Part shown: positions 9,790 through 18,388 of the stretch, in pieces
Layout: every line of letters starts with the position of its first letter
Position numbering within the stretch: the stretch's first letter is position 1
NCBI GenBank assembly: GCA_029858565.1
Contig: JAOUEV010000017.1
Location: 1 to 55,543, forward strand
Length of the DNA stretch: 55,543 nt
Direction: 5' to 3'
Source: Nitrospirota bacterium
GTDB lineage: Bacteria; Nitrospirota; UBA9217
Made by a program: the position numbers and the translations under genes
The notes under the pieces: model-generated
The model's input: the letters and a program-made list of their open reading frames with translations, nothing else
Databases searched by the model: none
What the model was told of the DNA's origin: nothing

Positions 9790-12222
9790 TCAACTTACCA
9801 TGATCAGCCCGAGCCGGCCCCGCCACTTTTTCCCCACCAGTTCCCTGAGCGCAGGATACGCTTTCAGCGACGGATCACGAGCAAGCAGATCAAAGGCCTC
9901 TGCCCGTGCTTTTTCGAGCAGTTCTGCGTCTCGCAGGATGTTCGCTGCCCGGAGGTCGGGCAGACCGGACTGCCGGGTCCCGAAGAACTCTCCCGGTCCG
10001 CGCAGCCGCAGGTCCTCCTCGGCGATCTTGAAACCGTCCGTGGTCCTGGTGAAGGAATTCAGCCTGTCGCGTGTTTCCTCGGTGAACATGCGCGGCCCCA
10101 TGAGGACGCAGTAGGACTGATGGCCTCCCCGTCCCACCCTTCCCCGAAGCTGGTGCAGCTGGGCAAGACCGAACCGTTCGGGATGTTCGATCACCATGAC
10201 CGTCGCATTCGGCACGTCAACACCCACCTCAATGACCGTTGTCGAGACCAGCAGATTGGTCGCGCCTGTCTTGAACGCGGCCATGACCGCGTCCTTTTCT
10301 GATGATTTCATCCGCCCATGCAGCAGGCCCACGCTTGATTTCGGGAAAATGTCCTTCTGCAGATGCGCCGCCATCTCGGTCGCTGCCTTCAGATCGCTCT
10401 TCTCGGTCTCTTCGACCAGCGGATAGACCACATAGACCTGACGACCGGCGGCAAGCTCACCGTCGATGAGCCGGTACGCCTCGCTGCGTCTGCTCTCGAA
10501 ATAGAGTCGGGTGATGACCGGGCTTCTTCCCGGCGGCATCTGGTCGATCACCGACACATCGAGATCGCCGTAGACCGTGAGCGCCAGGGTCCGGGGGATC
10601 GGCGTCGCGGTCATGACCAGAACGTCCGGAGACAGCCCCTTTGCTTTCAATGTCGATCGCTGCAGGACCCCGAAGCGATGCTGCTCGTCGATGATCGCGA
10701 GCCCCAGCTTGTGGAACTGCACATCGCCTTCTATCAGCGCGTGAGTCCCCACGATGATCTGTGCCGTGCCGGCGGCAAGTTCCGCAAGCAAAGCCTCACG
10801 GTCCTTCTTCTTCATGCTGCCGGTCAGGGACCGTACGTTCACGCCGAGCGTGCCTGCAAGGGCGCTGATGTTCCGGAAATGCTGCTCCGCGAGGATCTCC
10901 GTGGGCGCCATGAGACATGCCTGGTACCCGTTCTCGACAGCCATGAGGCAGGCCATGAGCGCTACAACGGTCTTTCCGCATCCCACATCGCCCTGCACCA
11001 GCCTGTTCATGGGCCGGTCCGCGGTCATATCCTTCTTGATCTCCCTGATGACCCGTTCCTGCGCTTCAGTCAGCGTAAAAGGCAGCTTCTTCCGCAACTC
11101 TGCCTCGATACCGCCCCCCTCTTTGAACGAGATGCCCTTTTGATCAGCCTCGGTCCCTTTTTTCCTGAGGCCAAGTCCCAGTTCCAGGACGAACAGTTCC
11201 TCAAAACTGAGCCTTTGATGGGCCGCATCGGATCCCCGGTTCAGCAGAAAGATGTCTTTCTCCATTGTCGGGAAATGGACCTCCGCAAGTGCCCTGTGGG
11301 CGGGCATGAATCCGTATTTTGCCATGATCTGCTGCGGCAGAGCTTCAGGCACCGCGCCAGCGCAGGAATCGATGAGGGTCTTCATCATGCTCCTGATGGC
11401 CCTGACCGAGAGGCCGGCCGTTGCCCGGTAGATCGGCACGATCCTGCCTACATGGATCAAAAGGCTTTCCTGATCATTGTCATCGATGATCTCATATTCA
11501 GGGTTGTCCATCTGGGGCCGTCCGCCCTTGTAGGCATTGGCTTTCACGATCCCTGAGAGGATGACCTTCTGGCCGACCGCAAAGGCCTTTTTCATGAATG
11601 GCTGGTTGAACCACGAACCGGTAAGCATTCCGCTCCGGTCGGTGATCACCAGTTCGAAGACCTTGACCCGTATCCGCTTTGTCTGGACTACTTCCGCGGA
11701 AACGATCTCTCCCATGACCGTCTCAAAGGACCCATAGGACAGCCGTGCTATCTTCCTGAGGTTTCCCCGGTCCTCGTACCTCCAGGGGAAACAGGAAAGC
11801 GCGTCCTCGATCGTGGTAATGTCGAGCTTTTTGAGCAGCTCGGACCGCTTGGGCCCGATGCCCTTGCAGAACTGGATCGGCGTATCAAGGGGCAGCGCCG
11901 GTGCGGCAGCGGTCATTGCCGCAGCAGCCGGCGCCGGAGACCGGATCGTTTTCCCCTGCTCCCTGTCCCTGATAAGGTCAAGAGCCCCTGTGATACGATC
12001 CTTTTTCTCGCTTTCAGAACAGTTGTCGAAACCGTCGAACAAGCGCTCCAGATCGGCTGAAATGGATTCCTGGCCGCCGAGAGCCCTGAGTTCCTGGACC
12101 TGCGCGGTCATGAATACCTCGACGGCGGCAAGATTCTTCAGGTGCGCGAAGCCCGATTGGGACGCGTAGACAAGCGGTCTTTTGATCCTGTCGAGAATGT
12201 CCTGGATGGATGAAGAAGCCAT
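9790..12222 (-). CDS. recG: ATP-dependent DNA helicase RecG
   Basis: An 810-aa superfamily 2 helicase that regresses stalled forks and processes branched DNA. The wedge/OB domain (about residues 120-350) is followed by motor domains with Walker A (QGDVGCGKTVVALMA), DEQH box (AIIDEQHRFGV), TATPIPRTLA, HGRMKSSEKD and the QLRGRVGRG motif VI, then the RecG C-terminal region. It is longer than the roughly 690 aa of E. coli RecG because of an extra N-terminal segment of about 110 residues, which I see as helical and of unknown role. It is transcribed away from rpmB. The 117 bases to the next gene hold no clear terminator. Confidence 0.96.
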   Translation of the reverse strand: MASSSIQDILDRIKRPLVYASQSGFAHLKNLAAVEVFMTAQVQELRALGGQESISADLERLFDGFDNCSESEKKDRITGALDLIRDREQGKTIRSPAPAAAAMTAAAPALPLDTPIQFCKGIGPKRSELLKKLDITTIEDALSCFPWRYEDRGNLRKIARLSYGSFETVMGEIVSAEVVQTKRIRVKVFELVITDRSGMLTGSWFNQPFMKKAFAVGQKVILSGIVKANAYKGGRPQMDNPEYEIIDDNDQESLLIHVGRIVPIYRATAGLSVRAIRSMMKTLIDSCAGAVPEALPQQIMAKYGFMPAHRALAEVHFPTMEKDIFLLNRGSDAAHQRLSFEELFVLELGLGLRKKGTEADQKGISFKEGGGIEAELRKKLPFTLTEAQERVIREIKKDMTADRPMNRLVQGDVGCGKTVVALMACLMAVENGYQACLMAPTEILAEQHFRNISALAGTLGVNVRSLTGSMKKKDREALLAELAAGTAQIIVGTHALIEGDVQFHKLGLAIIDEQHRFGVLQRSTLKAKGLSPDVLVMTATPIPRTLALTVYGDLDVSVIDQMPPGRSPVITRLYFESRRSEAYRLIDGELAAGRQVYVVYPLVEETEKSDLKAATEMAAHLQKDIFPKSSVGLLHGRMKSSEKDAVMAAFKTGATNLLVSTTVIEVGVDVPNATVMVIEHPERFGLAQLHQLRGRVGRGGHQSYCVLMGPRMFTEETRDRLNSFTRTTDGFKIAEEDLRLRGPGEFFGTRQSGLPDLRAANILRDAELLEKARAEAFDLLARDPSLKAYPALRELVGKKWRGRLGLIMVS

Positions 12223-12252
12223 GTAATTCGTGATATTTTATTGATTTTTCAC

Positions 12253-12281
12253 TTGCATGCGATCAGGGGCTATGGTAGCAT
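12253..12281 (+). promoter_or_regulatory. Sigma70-type promoter of rpmB
   Basis: TTGCAT (12253-12258), a 17-base spacer and TAGCAT (12276-12281) lie about 48 bases before the rpmB start. Both boxes match the consensus moderately. Confidence 0.5.
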
Positions 12282-12328
12282 GGGCCTGCTTTTTAAGCAA
12301 TCATTTTCAGTTTCAGGAGGACGTTCCC

Positions 12329-12523
12329 GTGGCCGGTAAGTGTCAAATATGCGGAAAAGGCACGCTCAAGGGCAACCAGGTGAGCCATGCCAATAACAAG
12401 ACCAAGAAAATGTCCAAGCCGAACCTGCAGAGCGTGAAGACCCTGGGCCCCAATGGCCAGCATACGCGCATGAACGTCTGCACCCGCTGCATCCGCTCGG
12501 GCAAGGTAAAGAAGGTCGGTTGA
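12329..12523 (+). CDS. rpmB: Ribosomal protein bL28
   Basis: A 64-aa 50S subunit protein. The sequence begins [11 protein letters not shown] and keeps the two cysteine pairs (CQIC, CTRC) of the zinc-binding form of L28. A longer reading frame starts at 12257, but the GTG at 12329 has AGGAGG eight bases upstream and gives the usual length, so GTG is the start. It is a single-gene unit closed by a strong terminator. Confidence 0.95.
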   Translation: MAGKCQICGKGTLKGNQVSHANNKTKKMSKPNLQSVKTLGPNGQHTRMNVCTRCIRSGKVKKVG

Positions 12524-12553
12524 TCGTTCCGAACAATCATCTGTTTTGTGCGA

Positions 12554-12583
12554 CCCCGCCGAATACCGGCGGGGTATTTTTTT
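12554..12583 (+). terminator. Rho-independent terminator of rpmB
   Basis: A perfect 8-bp GC stem (CCCCGCCG/CGGCGGGG) with a 5-base loop is followed by TATTTTTTT. It starts 31 bases after the rpmB stop. Confidence 0.92.
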
Positions 12584-12610
12584 GCCTTGAAAAGAACAAC
12601 AGCATGCTTC

Positions 12611-12687
12611 TTTGACAGGATAACGGGATAAGAATCTGATGAAGGCAGTAATCCGTTATATCCTGGTGGTCCTGCCATCCTGTCAAA
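12611..12687. repeat. MITE-like 77-bp inverted repeat between rpmB and rfaE2
   Basis: Perfect 11-bp terminal inverted arms, TTTGACAGGAT (12611-12621) and ATCCTGTCAAA (12677-12687), enclose further imperfect pairing (AACGGGAT against ATCCGTTAT). It codes for nothing recognisable. A shorter related string, TTTGACAGG followed by CCTGT, occurs near 17798. A dispersed miniature element is likely. Confidence 0.6.
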
Positions 12688-12715
12688 ATAGATTTTTGAT
12701 GTTATGCCGAACCTC

Positions 12716-12744
12716 TTGCGAAGGATCATTTTTTATATTATAGT
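12716..12744 (+). promoter_or_regulatory. Promoter of rfaE2, -10 box almost touching the start codon
   Basis: TTGCGA (12716-12721), 17 bases, TATAGT (12739-12744). The ATG is at 12750, so transcription should begin at or next to the start codon. No Shine-Dalgarno precedes the ATG. Confidence 0.55.
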
Positions 12745-12749
12745 ACGCC

Positions 12750-13229
12750 ATGCAAACCAAAGTTAGGACCGTTCCCGAACTCGTTCCCCTGCTCTCCATC
12801 CTGCGCGCTGCCGGCAAGAAGATCGTCTTCACCAACGGCTGCTTCGATCTCATCCACCCAGGCCACACGCGCTATCTCGCCATAGCAAAATCCCTGGGCG
12901 ACATTCTCGTCATCGCCGTGAACAGCGACTCATCGGTCCGCACCATCAAAGGCCATAAACGGCCGATCAACAACCAGAACGACCGGGCAGAGACCCTGGC
13001 CGCCCTCGAAGCCGTGGATTTTGTCACGATCTTCGACGAGCCCGATCCTTACCTGGTCATCTCGGCTCTCCAGCCGGACGTGCTGGTGAAAGGCGGCGAT
13101 TGGCCGATCGAGAAGATCATCGGACGGGACGTGGTGCAGGCGCGGGGCGGCAGGGTCGTGAACGTGCCTTACGTGGAAGGAGCTTCAACAACGGGGATCA
13201 TTGAGAAGATTTTGAAGACTTACAAATAG
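12750..13229 (+). CDS. rfaE2: D-glycero-beta-D-manno-heptose 1-phosphate adenylyltransferase
   Basis: A 159-aa cytidylyltransferase-fold enzyme, equivalent to the C-terminal domain of E. coli HldE. It transfers AMP to heptose-1-phosphate to form ADP-heptose for LPS inner core. The nucleotide-binding motif is FTNGCFDLIHPGHTRYL (HxGH type), with later NSDSSVRTIKGHKRP and VKGGDW. The length fits the stand-alone RfaE2 form. The start is required by the conserved N-terminus and has no ribosome site, consistent with a leaderless mRNA. No heptose kinase domain is nearby. Confidence 0.94.
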   Translation: MQTKVRTVPELVPLLSILRAAGKKIVFTNGCFDLIHPGHTRYLAIAKSLGDILVIAVNSDSSVRTIKGHKRPINNQNDRAETLAALEAVDFVTIFDEPDPYLVISALQPDVLVKGGDWPIEKIIGRDVVQARGGRVVNVPYVEGASTTGIIEKILKTYK

Positions 13230-13234
13230 GAACT

Positions 13235-13624
13235 CTATTCTTTTCGCTTTTTCCTGGCCTTTTCATCCTCTATAGCATAGAGAGTTGCATCATCATACCC
13301 GAAATAATGCCCGATCTCGTGCATGACCGTGTCCAGCACGATCTCTTCGATCTCAGTGTCCGTCCGGCTGTCCCGTTCGATCGGCCGCTGGTAGATCACG
13401 ATCCGGTCCGGCAGCATATTCCCGTAGTTCCATTCCCGCTCGGTCAGCGGCGTTCCCTGGTACAGGCCGTAGAGCGAACCGTCATCGATCCCCAGGTCTT
13501 CCAACAGGTCTTCCGAAGGTTCGTTCTCCACTTCCACGATGATATTGCGCAGCGCCGTGCTGAACTTCCTGGGAAGCCGTTCCAGGGACCGTTCGACGAG
13601 TTTTTCAAAGGCAGGACGGTTCAT
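13235..13624 (-). CDS. Small zincin metallopeptidase-family protein (Zincin_1)
   Basis: A 129-aa soluble protein with the metal-binding HExxH helix in VMHEIGHYFGYDD near the C-terminus. This matches the small metallopeptidase family once called DUF1025; substrates are unknown. The open frame extends upstream, but the ATG at 13624 (MNRPAFEKLVE) begins the conserved part, and the upstream extension overlaps the neighbouring gene. It converges on rfaE2 with stops 5 bases apart, and starts one base before the end of the membrane protein gene upstream. Confidence 0.8.
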   Translation of the reverse strand: MNRPAFEKLVERSLERLPRKFSTALRNIIVEVENEPSEDLLEDLGIDDGSLYGLYQGTPLTEREWNYGNMLPDRIVIYQRPIERDSRTDTEIEEIVLDTVMHEIGHYFGYDDATLYAIEDEKARKKRKE

Positions 13625-13625
13625 A

Positions 13626-14099
13626 TCACGGTCGCCTCTGCCCCCCGCTCTTCCGCCGGTGCCATTCCTCCCACTGACTGAATTTGGGAAAGTTCGTGCC
13701 AAAGAAGAATGAGGAGATGAGCAGGAAAAGATAGAAATCCGTGGTGTTCCTTCCCAGAACGTACAAAACCAGGCCGAAGATCGCCGGGACTTCGCAGAGC
13801 GCAAAAGTGACGATGGCCGCTGTCGTGAGCGGACCGAACTCCGCGGGACTGCCGGTCTGCGAGGCGTCGGCGTTGATGATCCTGCTGCTCAGAAAACGCA
13901 TCAGGGGAAAGAGTGCCGCCGAGATCCCCAGGAAAACGAACTTGATCATATCCAGCATGCCGCCCGCCATCGCCGTTCCTCCGAGCGGAATGGTCCCGTT
14001 CTCGAACAGGCCCACGATGACCGCGTAGACCACCAAGCTCGCCATGATCGCCAGGCCGATGATCACCACAACGCGGTATGCAGCCCGAAGCTTATCCAT
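13626..14099 (-). CDS. Four-helix integral membrane protein, unknown function
   Basis: A 157-aa protein with four hydrophobic segments: VVVIIGLAIMASLVVYAVIV, MIKFVFLGISAALFPLM, TAAIVTFALCEVPAIFGLVL and FYLFLLISSFFFGT. Its tail is basic and soluble (WHRRKSGGQRRP). The layout recalls small membrane proteins encoded with ATP synthase or respiratory genes, but I cannot name a family. It precedes the zincin gene with no gap. Confidence 0.7.
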   Translation of the reverse strand: MDKLRAAYRVVVIIGLAIMASLVVYAVIVGLFENGTIPLGGTAMAGGMLDMIKFVFLGISAALFPLMRFLSSRIINADASQTGSPAEFGPLTTAAIVTFALCEVPAIFGLVLYVLGRNTTDFYLFLLISSFFFGTNFPKFSQWEEWHRRKSGGQRRP

Positions 14100-14111
14100 T
14101 CTGTTCCTCCT

Positions 14112-14252
14112 TTAGATCAGGATGCTTTGCTCCAATGTTTTCTTAGTTTCCGCTGTCTGACTGACACCGACAGCCTCACTCCAGGCGACTTCAAGCGAAA
14201 TAAGAGTTATTGCCAGAATGATCAGAGATGTAAGCCTTGTCAGTTTTGTCAT
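14112..14252 (-). CDS. Possible 46-aa secreted or membrane-anchored peptide
   Basis: The ATG at 14252 gives MTKLTRLTSLIILAITLISL followed by AWSEAVGVSQTAETKK, which looks like a signal sequence with a short polar tail. A longer reading to 14366 runs through a palindromic repeat and is unlikely to be translated. GAGG lies nine bases upstream of 14252. It could be a real small protein co-transcribed with the next gene, or chance. Low confidence. Confidence 0.3.
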   Translation of the reverse strand: MTKLTRLTSLIILAITLISLEVAWSEAVGVSQTAETKKTLEQSILI

Positions 14253-14273
14253 AGGCAAGTGCCTCAGTGGCAG

Positions 14274-14381
14274 GTCGGGTAGAGCAAGGCGAAACCCGAC
14301 AAACTTCTCATTCTTTACCGCAGCGGAAGAAATCGCGACATTTACGCACTGCATGTCGGATTTCACTGCGTTCTATCCGAC
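14274..14381. repeat. BIME-like pair of 27-bp palindromic units in opposite orientation
   Basis: Unit 1 (14274-14300) has arms GTCGGGT/ACCCGAC; unit 2 (14355-14381) has arms GTCGGAT/ATCCGAC. The inner sequence of unit 2 reversed (AGAACGCAGTGAA) resembles that of unit 1 (AGAGCAAGGCGAA), so they are inverted copies separated by 54 bases. This is the layout of REP/BIME elements. No REP-associated transposase is seen in the window. Confidence 0.7.
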
Positions 14382-14427
14382 ATTCGAATTTCCTTCCGCC
14401 GCCTGTTAATCTCCTACCTATGGCTGA

Positions 14428-14619
14428 TTATTGTCGAGTCCGATAGATATGCCCGCTTCCAATGAGTGCGACGGCAATGCTCCAGTCGAGCACAGCCACG
14501 CCGAGCAGGAAGGCGTACTTTCCGGCGGCAAGCAGAAGACTCCCTTTTGTCATCAGTACGATGCCGCCGCTAAACCACAGGGCTGCGGCCAGTATCTTCA
14601 GAGTATGATGTTTTTCCAT
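14428..14619 (-). CDS. Small two-helix membrane protein, unknown function
   Basis: The ATG at 14619 gives a 63-aa protein, MEKHHTLKILAAALWFSGG..., with two hydrophobic stretches (ILAAALWFSGGIVLMTKGSLL and FLLGVAVLDWSIAVALIGSG) and a basic C-terminus (YRTRQ). The frame is open back to 14835, but that part has no protein-like character. No Shine-Dalgarno is evident. Function unknown. Confidence 0.5.
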   Translation of the reverse strand: MEKHHTLKILAAALWFSGGIVLMTKGSLLLAAGKYAFLLGVAVLDWSIAVALIGSGHIYRTRQ

Positions 14620-14870
14620 TATGAGAAATTCATTTTGCTGCAAATCATTGTCAAGCCCAACCAGTGTTTGTCTAGTTGGGGCTAAGTCGTAAAGACCGGA
14701 TTTTCGGTGTATACCAACCTGGCAATCAATATGCCAGCTGGCAGGTTGTGTGAACAACGTGAAGCCAGAAAGCTTCTGCCGTAATTCATGCCGGACGCAC
14801 GAACGTACCCGACAAGTCTCATCTACCTCACCCACCCCGTATTATTCGCCCAGCATACCTCTATCAATCA
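14620..14870. other. Gene-poor spacer upstream of the eno terminator
   Basis: I see no credible gene here. It contains TTGACA on the minus strand near 14658, which might belong to a promoter for the 63-aa gene, but no well-spaced -10 box. Confidence 0.4.
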
Positions 14871-14903
14871 AAAAAGCCGGAGACTTTTCAATCTCCGGCT
14901 TTT
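14871..14903 (-). terminator. Rho-independent terminator of eno
   Basis: The stem AGCCGGAGA/TCTCCGGCT with an 8-base loop is flanked by A-rich and T-rich tracts, so it can work in both directions. It lies 25 bases after the eno stop. Confidence 0.88.
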
Positions 14904-14927
14904 GACGTTTACGATCATGCTCTCCTT

Positions 14928-16220
<1,293 letters not shown>

Positions 16221-16265
16221 TCAGTGTGGATGATTTCGGGCTTCAGATTATCGGGGGTGGTGTTA

Positions 16266-16289
16266 AATCCGCAATCCGCAATCCGCAAT
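16266..16289. repeat. Tandem heptamer repeat (AATCCGC), 3.4 copies
   Basis: Three AATCCGC units plus AAT lie directly against the phosphohexomutase stop codon, in the gap before eno. The same heptamer family recurs at 19687-19714, 20539-20573 and, reversed, at 31517-31544. Confidence 0.8.
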
Positions 16290-17720
16290 TTACTTGCCTA
16301 ACACGTACTTCCTTCCCGCTTCGATCAGGTCTTTGATCTTCTCTTCAGATGAGGACTCCACATAGACCCTGACCACGGGCTCGGTGCCCGAGGCGCGCAT
16401 CAGGACCCAGGAATCGTCGTCGATCATGTATTTGGTGCCGTCAGCGGTGGTTTTCTTGCCTTTCACCCGGAAACCGTTCAGCTCGGTCATCGGCAGGCTC
16501 AAACGCTCGCCCACTTCCTTGCGGTTCGATTCATCGAGGTGGATGTTGATGCGATGGTTGATGATCGTGCCAACTTCCTTGAAAAGCCGCTTCAGCAGCT
16601 CCTTCAGGGTCTTCCGCTCCTTGGCCACCATCTCGGCCATGAGCAGGCAGGCGATGATCCCGTCCTTCTCAGGAACATGGTCCTTGATCGTGAGCCCGGC
16701 GCTTTCCTCGCCCCCGAAGATGATCTTTCCCTGCACCAGCAGGTCGCCGATGTACTTGAATCCGACGCCGGTCTCGTAAACCTCGATGCCGTGCTTCTTT
16801 GCCACTGCATCAACAAGGTGGGACGTGGCGATAGAACGCGCGGCGCCGCCCTTCCATCCGCGGCTTCGGCAGAGATAGTCGAGCACCAGGGCAAGAACCT
16901 GGTTCGGGTTGATATAGGTGCCGTCCGTGTCCACGATGCCAAAACGGTCAGCATCGCCGTCCACCGAAAGGCCGATGTCGAACTTGCCCTTTTTCAGGAT
17001 ACCCGCGAGCTCCGTCAGGTTCTCCTCGGAGGGTTCCGGCGCGTGTCCGCCGAAGAAAGCGTCGCGATGGCCGTGGATCGCCGTGACAGCGCAGCCGGCA
17101 TCATTCAGCACCGCGTCAAGATATCCCCTGCCTGTGCCATACAGGAGATCGACGCCGACCCGCAGCTTCGCCTTCCTGATCAGATCGAAATCGATCTTCT
17201 TCCGCAGGTCCTCGAGATAGCACTTGCGGAAATCAATTTCCTCGATCAGCCCTTTGGACTTCGCATCTGCCAGACCGAGAGACGGGATGTTATTCTTCTC
17301 AAGAAGCGCATTCGCCCGGGTTTCGATGTCCTTGGTCGTTTCAGGAAGCGCGGGGCCGCCCCAGGCAGGAGAGAACTTGAGGCCGTTATATTCGGGCGGA
17401 TTGTGGCTAGCCGTGAAGTTGATGCCGCCGGCTGCCTTGCGGCGCAGTATTTCGAAGGACACCACCGGGGTCGGCACATCGCGGTTAGACAGGAACGACC
17501 GCATGCCGTTCGCAGCGAACACACGCGCCGACTCCACCGCGAACCGCTCGGAAAGGAACCGGGTGTCGTATCCGATGACAACACCCTTCTCTTTCAGTCC
17601 CTGCGCAGCAAGGTGGTCGGCAATTGCCTGCGTGACCGCGCGCACTCGCGCGAAGGTAAAATCATCGGCGATCACGCCGCGCCATCCTGATGTGCCGAAC
17701 TTTATCTTAGGTGACGTCAT
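16290..17720 (-). CDS. Phosphoglucomutase/phosphomannomutase (alpha-D-phosphohexomutase)
   Basis: A 476-aa enzyme that interconverts hexose 1- and 6-phosphates for polysaccharide or LPS precursor supply. The catalytic phosphoserine is S105 in NFTASHNPPEYNGLKF, the metal loop is LSVDGDADRFGIVD, the sugar-binding loop is GGEESAGLTIKDHVPEKDG, and the C-terminal phosphate-binding loop is RASGTEPVVRVYVE. Glucose versus mannose preference cannot be decided. Upstream TTGCAA, 17 bases, TATTTT ends 10 bases before the ATG and there is no Shine-Dalgarno, so the leader is very short. Confidence 0.93.
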   Translation of the reverse strand: MTSPKIKFGTSGWRGVIADDFTFARVRAVTQAIADHLAAQGLKEKGVVIGYDTRFLSERFAVESARVFAANGMRSFLSNRDVPTPVVSFEILRRKAAGGINFTASHNPPEYNGLKFSPAWGGPALPETTKDIETRANALLEKNNIPSLGLADAKSKGLIEEIDFRKCYLEDLRKKIDFDLIRKAKLRVGVDLLYGTGRGYLDAVLNDAGCAVTAIHGHRDAFFGGHAPEPSEENLTELAGILKKGKFDIGLSVDGDADRFGIVDTDGTYINPNQVLALVLDYLCRSRGWKGGAARSIATSHLVDAVAKKHGIEVYETGVGFKYIGDLLVQGKIIFGGEESAGLTIKDHVPEKDGIIACLLMAEMVAKERKTLKELLKRLFKEVGTIINHRINIHLDESNRKEVGERLSLPMTELNGFRVKGKKTTADGTKYMIDDDSWVLMRASGTEPVVRVYVESSSEEKIKDLIEAGRKYVLGK

Positions 17721-17817
17721 CTTGATTCAAAAAATATCATAACCGCATCATCTTTGCAACAGAAAACGCCGGAACCGAAAAACAAATATGAGATCCTTTG
17801 ACAGGAAGAACCTGTTT

Positions 17818-18297
17818 CTATATCTGAATGATCTCCGCCCGGATATCATCTCCGAGCGTCACTATAGCAACGGAATTGTAGGGAGCGTGCACCTTGTCCG
17901 TCGGACTTCCGGGATTCAGGAACAACATGTCCCCGTGCTTTCCAAAGAAAGGCTGGTGCGAATGACCGTACACGATCAGGTCCACCTTGTCGAACTCCTT
18001 CCGGATCATGTCCCGCTGAATGTCTATCTTATACTTTCCGTGGATCAGACCGACGTGGTATTTGCCGAGCTGCAGGACCTTCTTCTGGGGAAGCCGCTGT
18101 TGTTCCGCCGGGCCGTCCATGTTCCCGGCCACAGCCTCGACCGGCGCAAGGCTGCGAAGTTCATCAAGGACCGCAAGCTCGGTGATGTCACCGGCATGAA
18201 GAATGAGGTCAACATCCTGAAAAAGCTCGAATACCTTTGCGGGAAGATGGTGGTGTGGAACAGGGACGTGGGTGTCGGAAAGAACGCCGATTTTCAT
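17818..18297 (-). CDS. YfcE/MJ0936-family metallophosphoesterase
   Basis: A 159-aa calcineurin-like phosphodiesterase. Metal-binding motifs are visible in order: GVLSDTHVP (DxH), ILHAGDITE (GD), VAGNMD (GNxD) and VYGHSHQPF (GHxH). Members of this group hydrolyse phosphodiesters of uncertain physiological identity. I start at the ATG at 18297, which has GGAG ten bases upstream; a TTG three codons earlier is less likely. It follows hisS and precedes the phosphohexomutase. Confidence 0.85.
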   Translation of the reverse strand: MKIGVLSDTHVPVPHHHLPAKVFELFQDVDLILHAGDITELAVLDELRSLAPVEAVAGNMDGPAEQQRLPQKKVLQLGKYHVGLIHGKYKIDIQRDMIRKEFDKVDLIVYGHSHQPFFGKHGDMLFLNPGSPTDKVHAPYNSVAIVTLGDDIRAEIIQI

Positions 18298-18388
18298 GAG
18301 CAACAAGCTCCAAACGCAGAATGATGTTTCGATACTGAGGGTACTGAAGATAATTCGAACTTTTCCGAATCTTCCGTGGCTGATAAAT

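Noticed and set aside
10363-11556. Long plus-strand frame opposite recG
   Set aside because: High-GC antisense shadow; histidine/arginine-rich composition without domain pattern.
17798-17818. Terminator after the phosphoesterase gene (ACAGG-AAGAA-CCTGT)
   Set aside because: Short 5-bp stem and poor T tract; not convincing.
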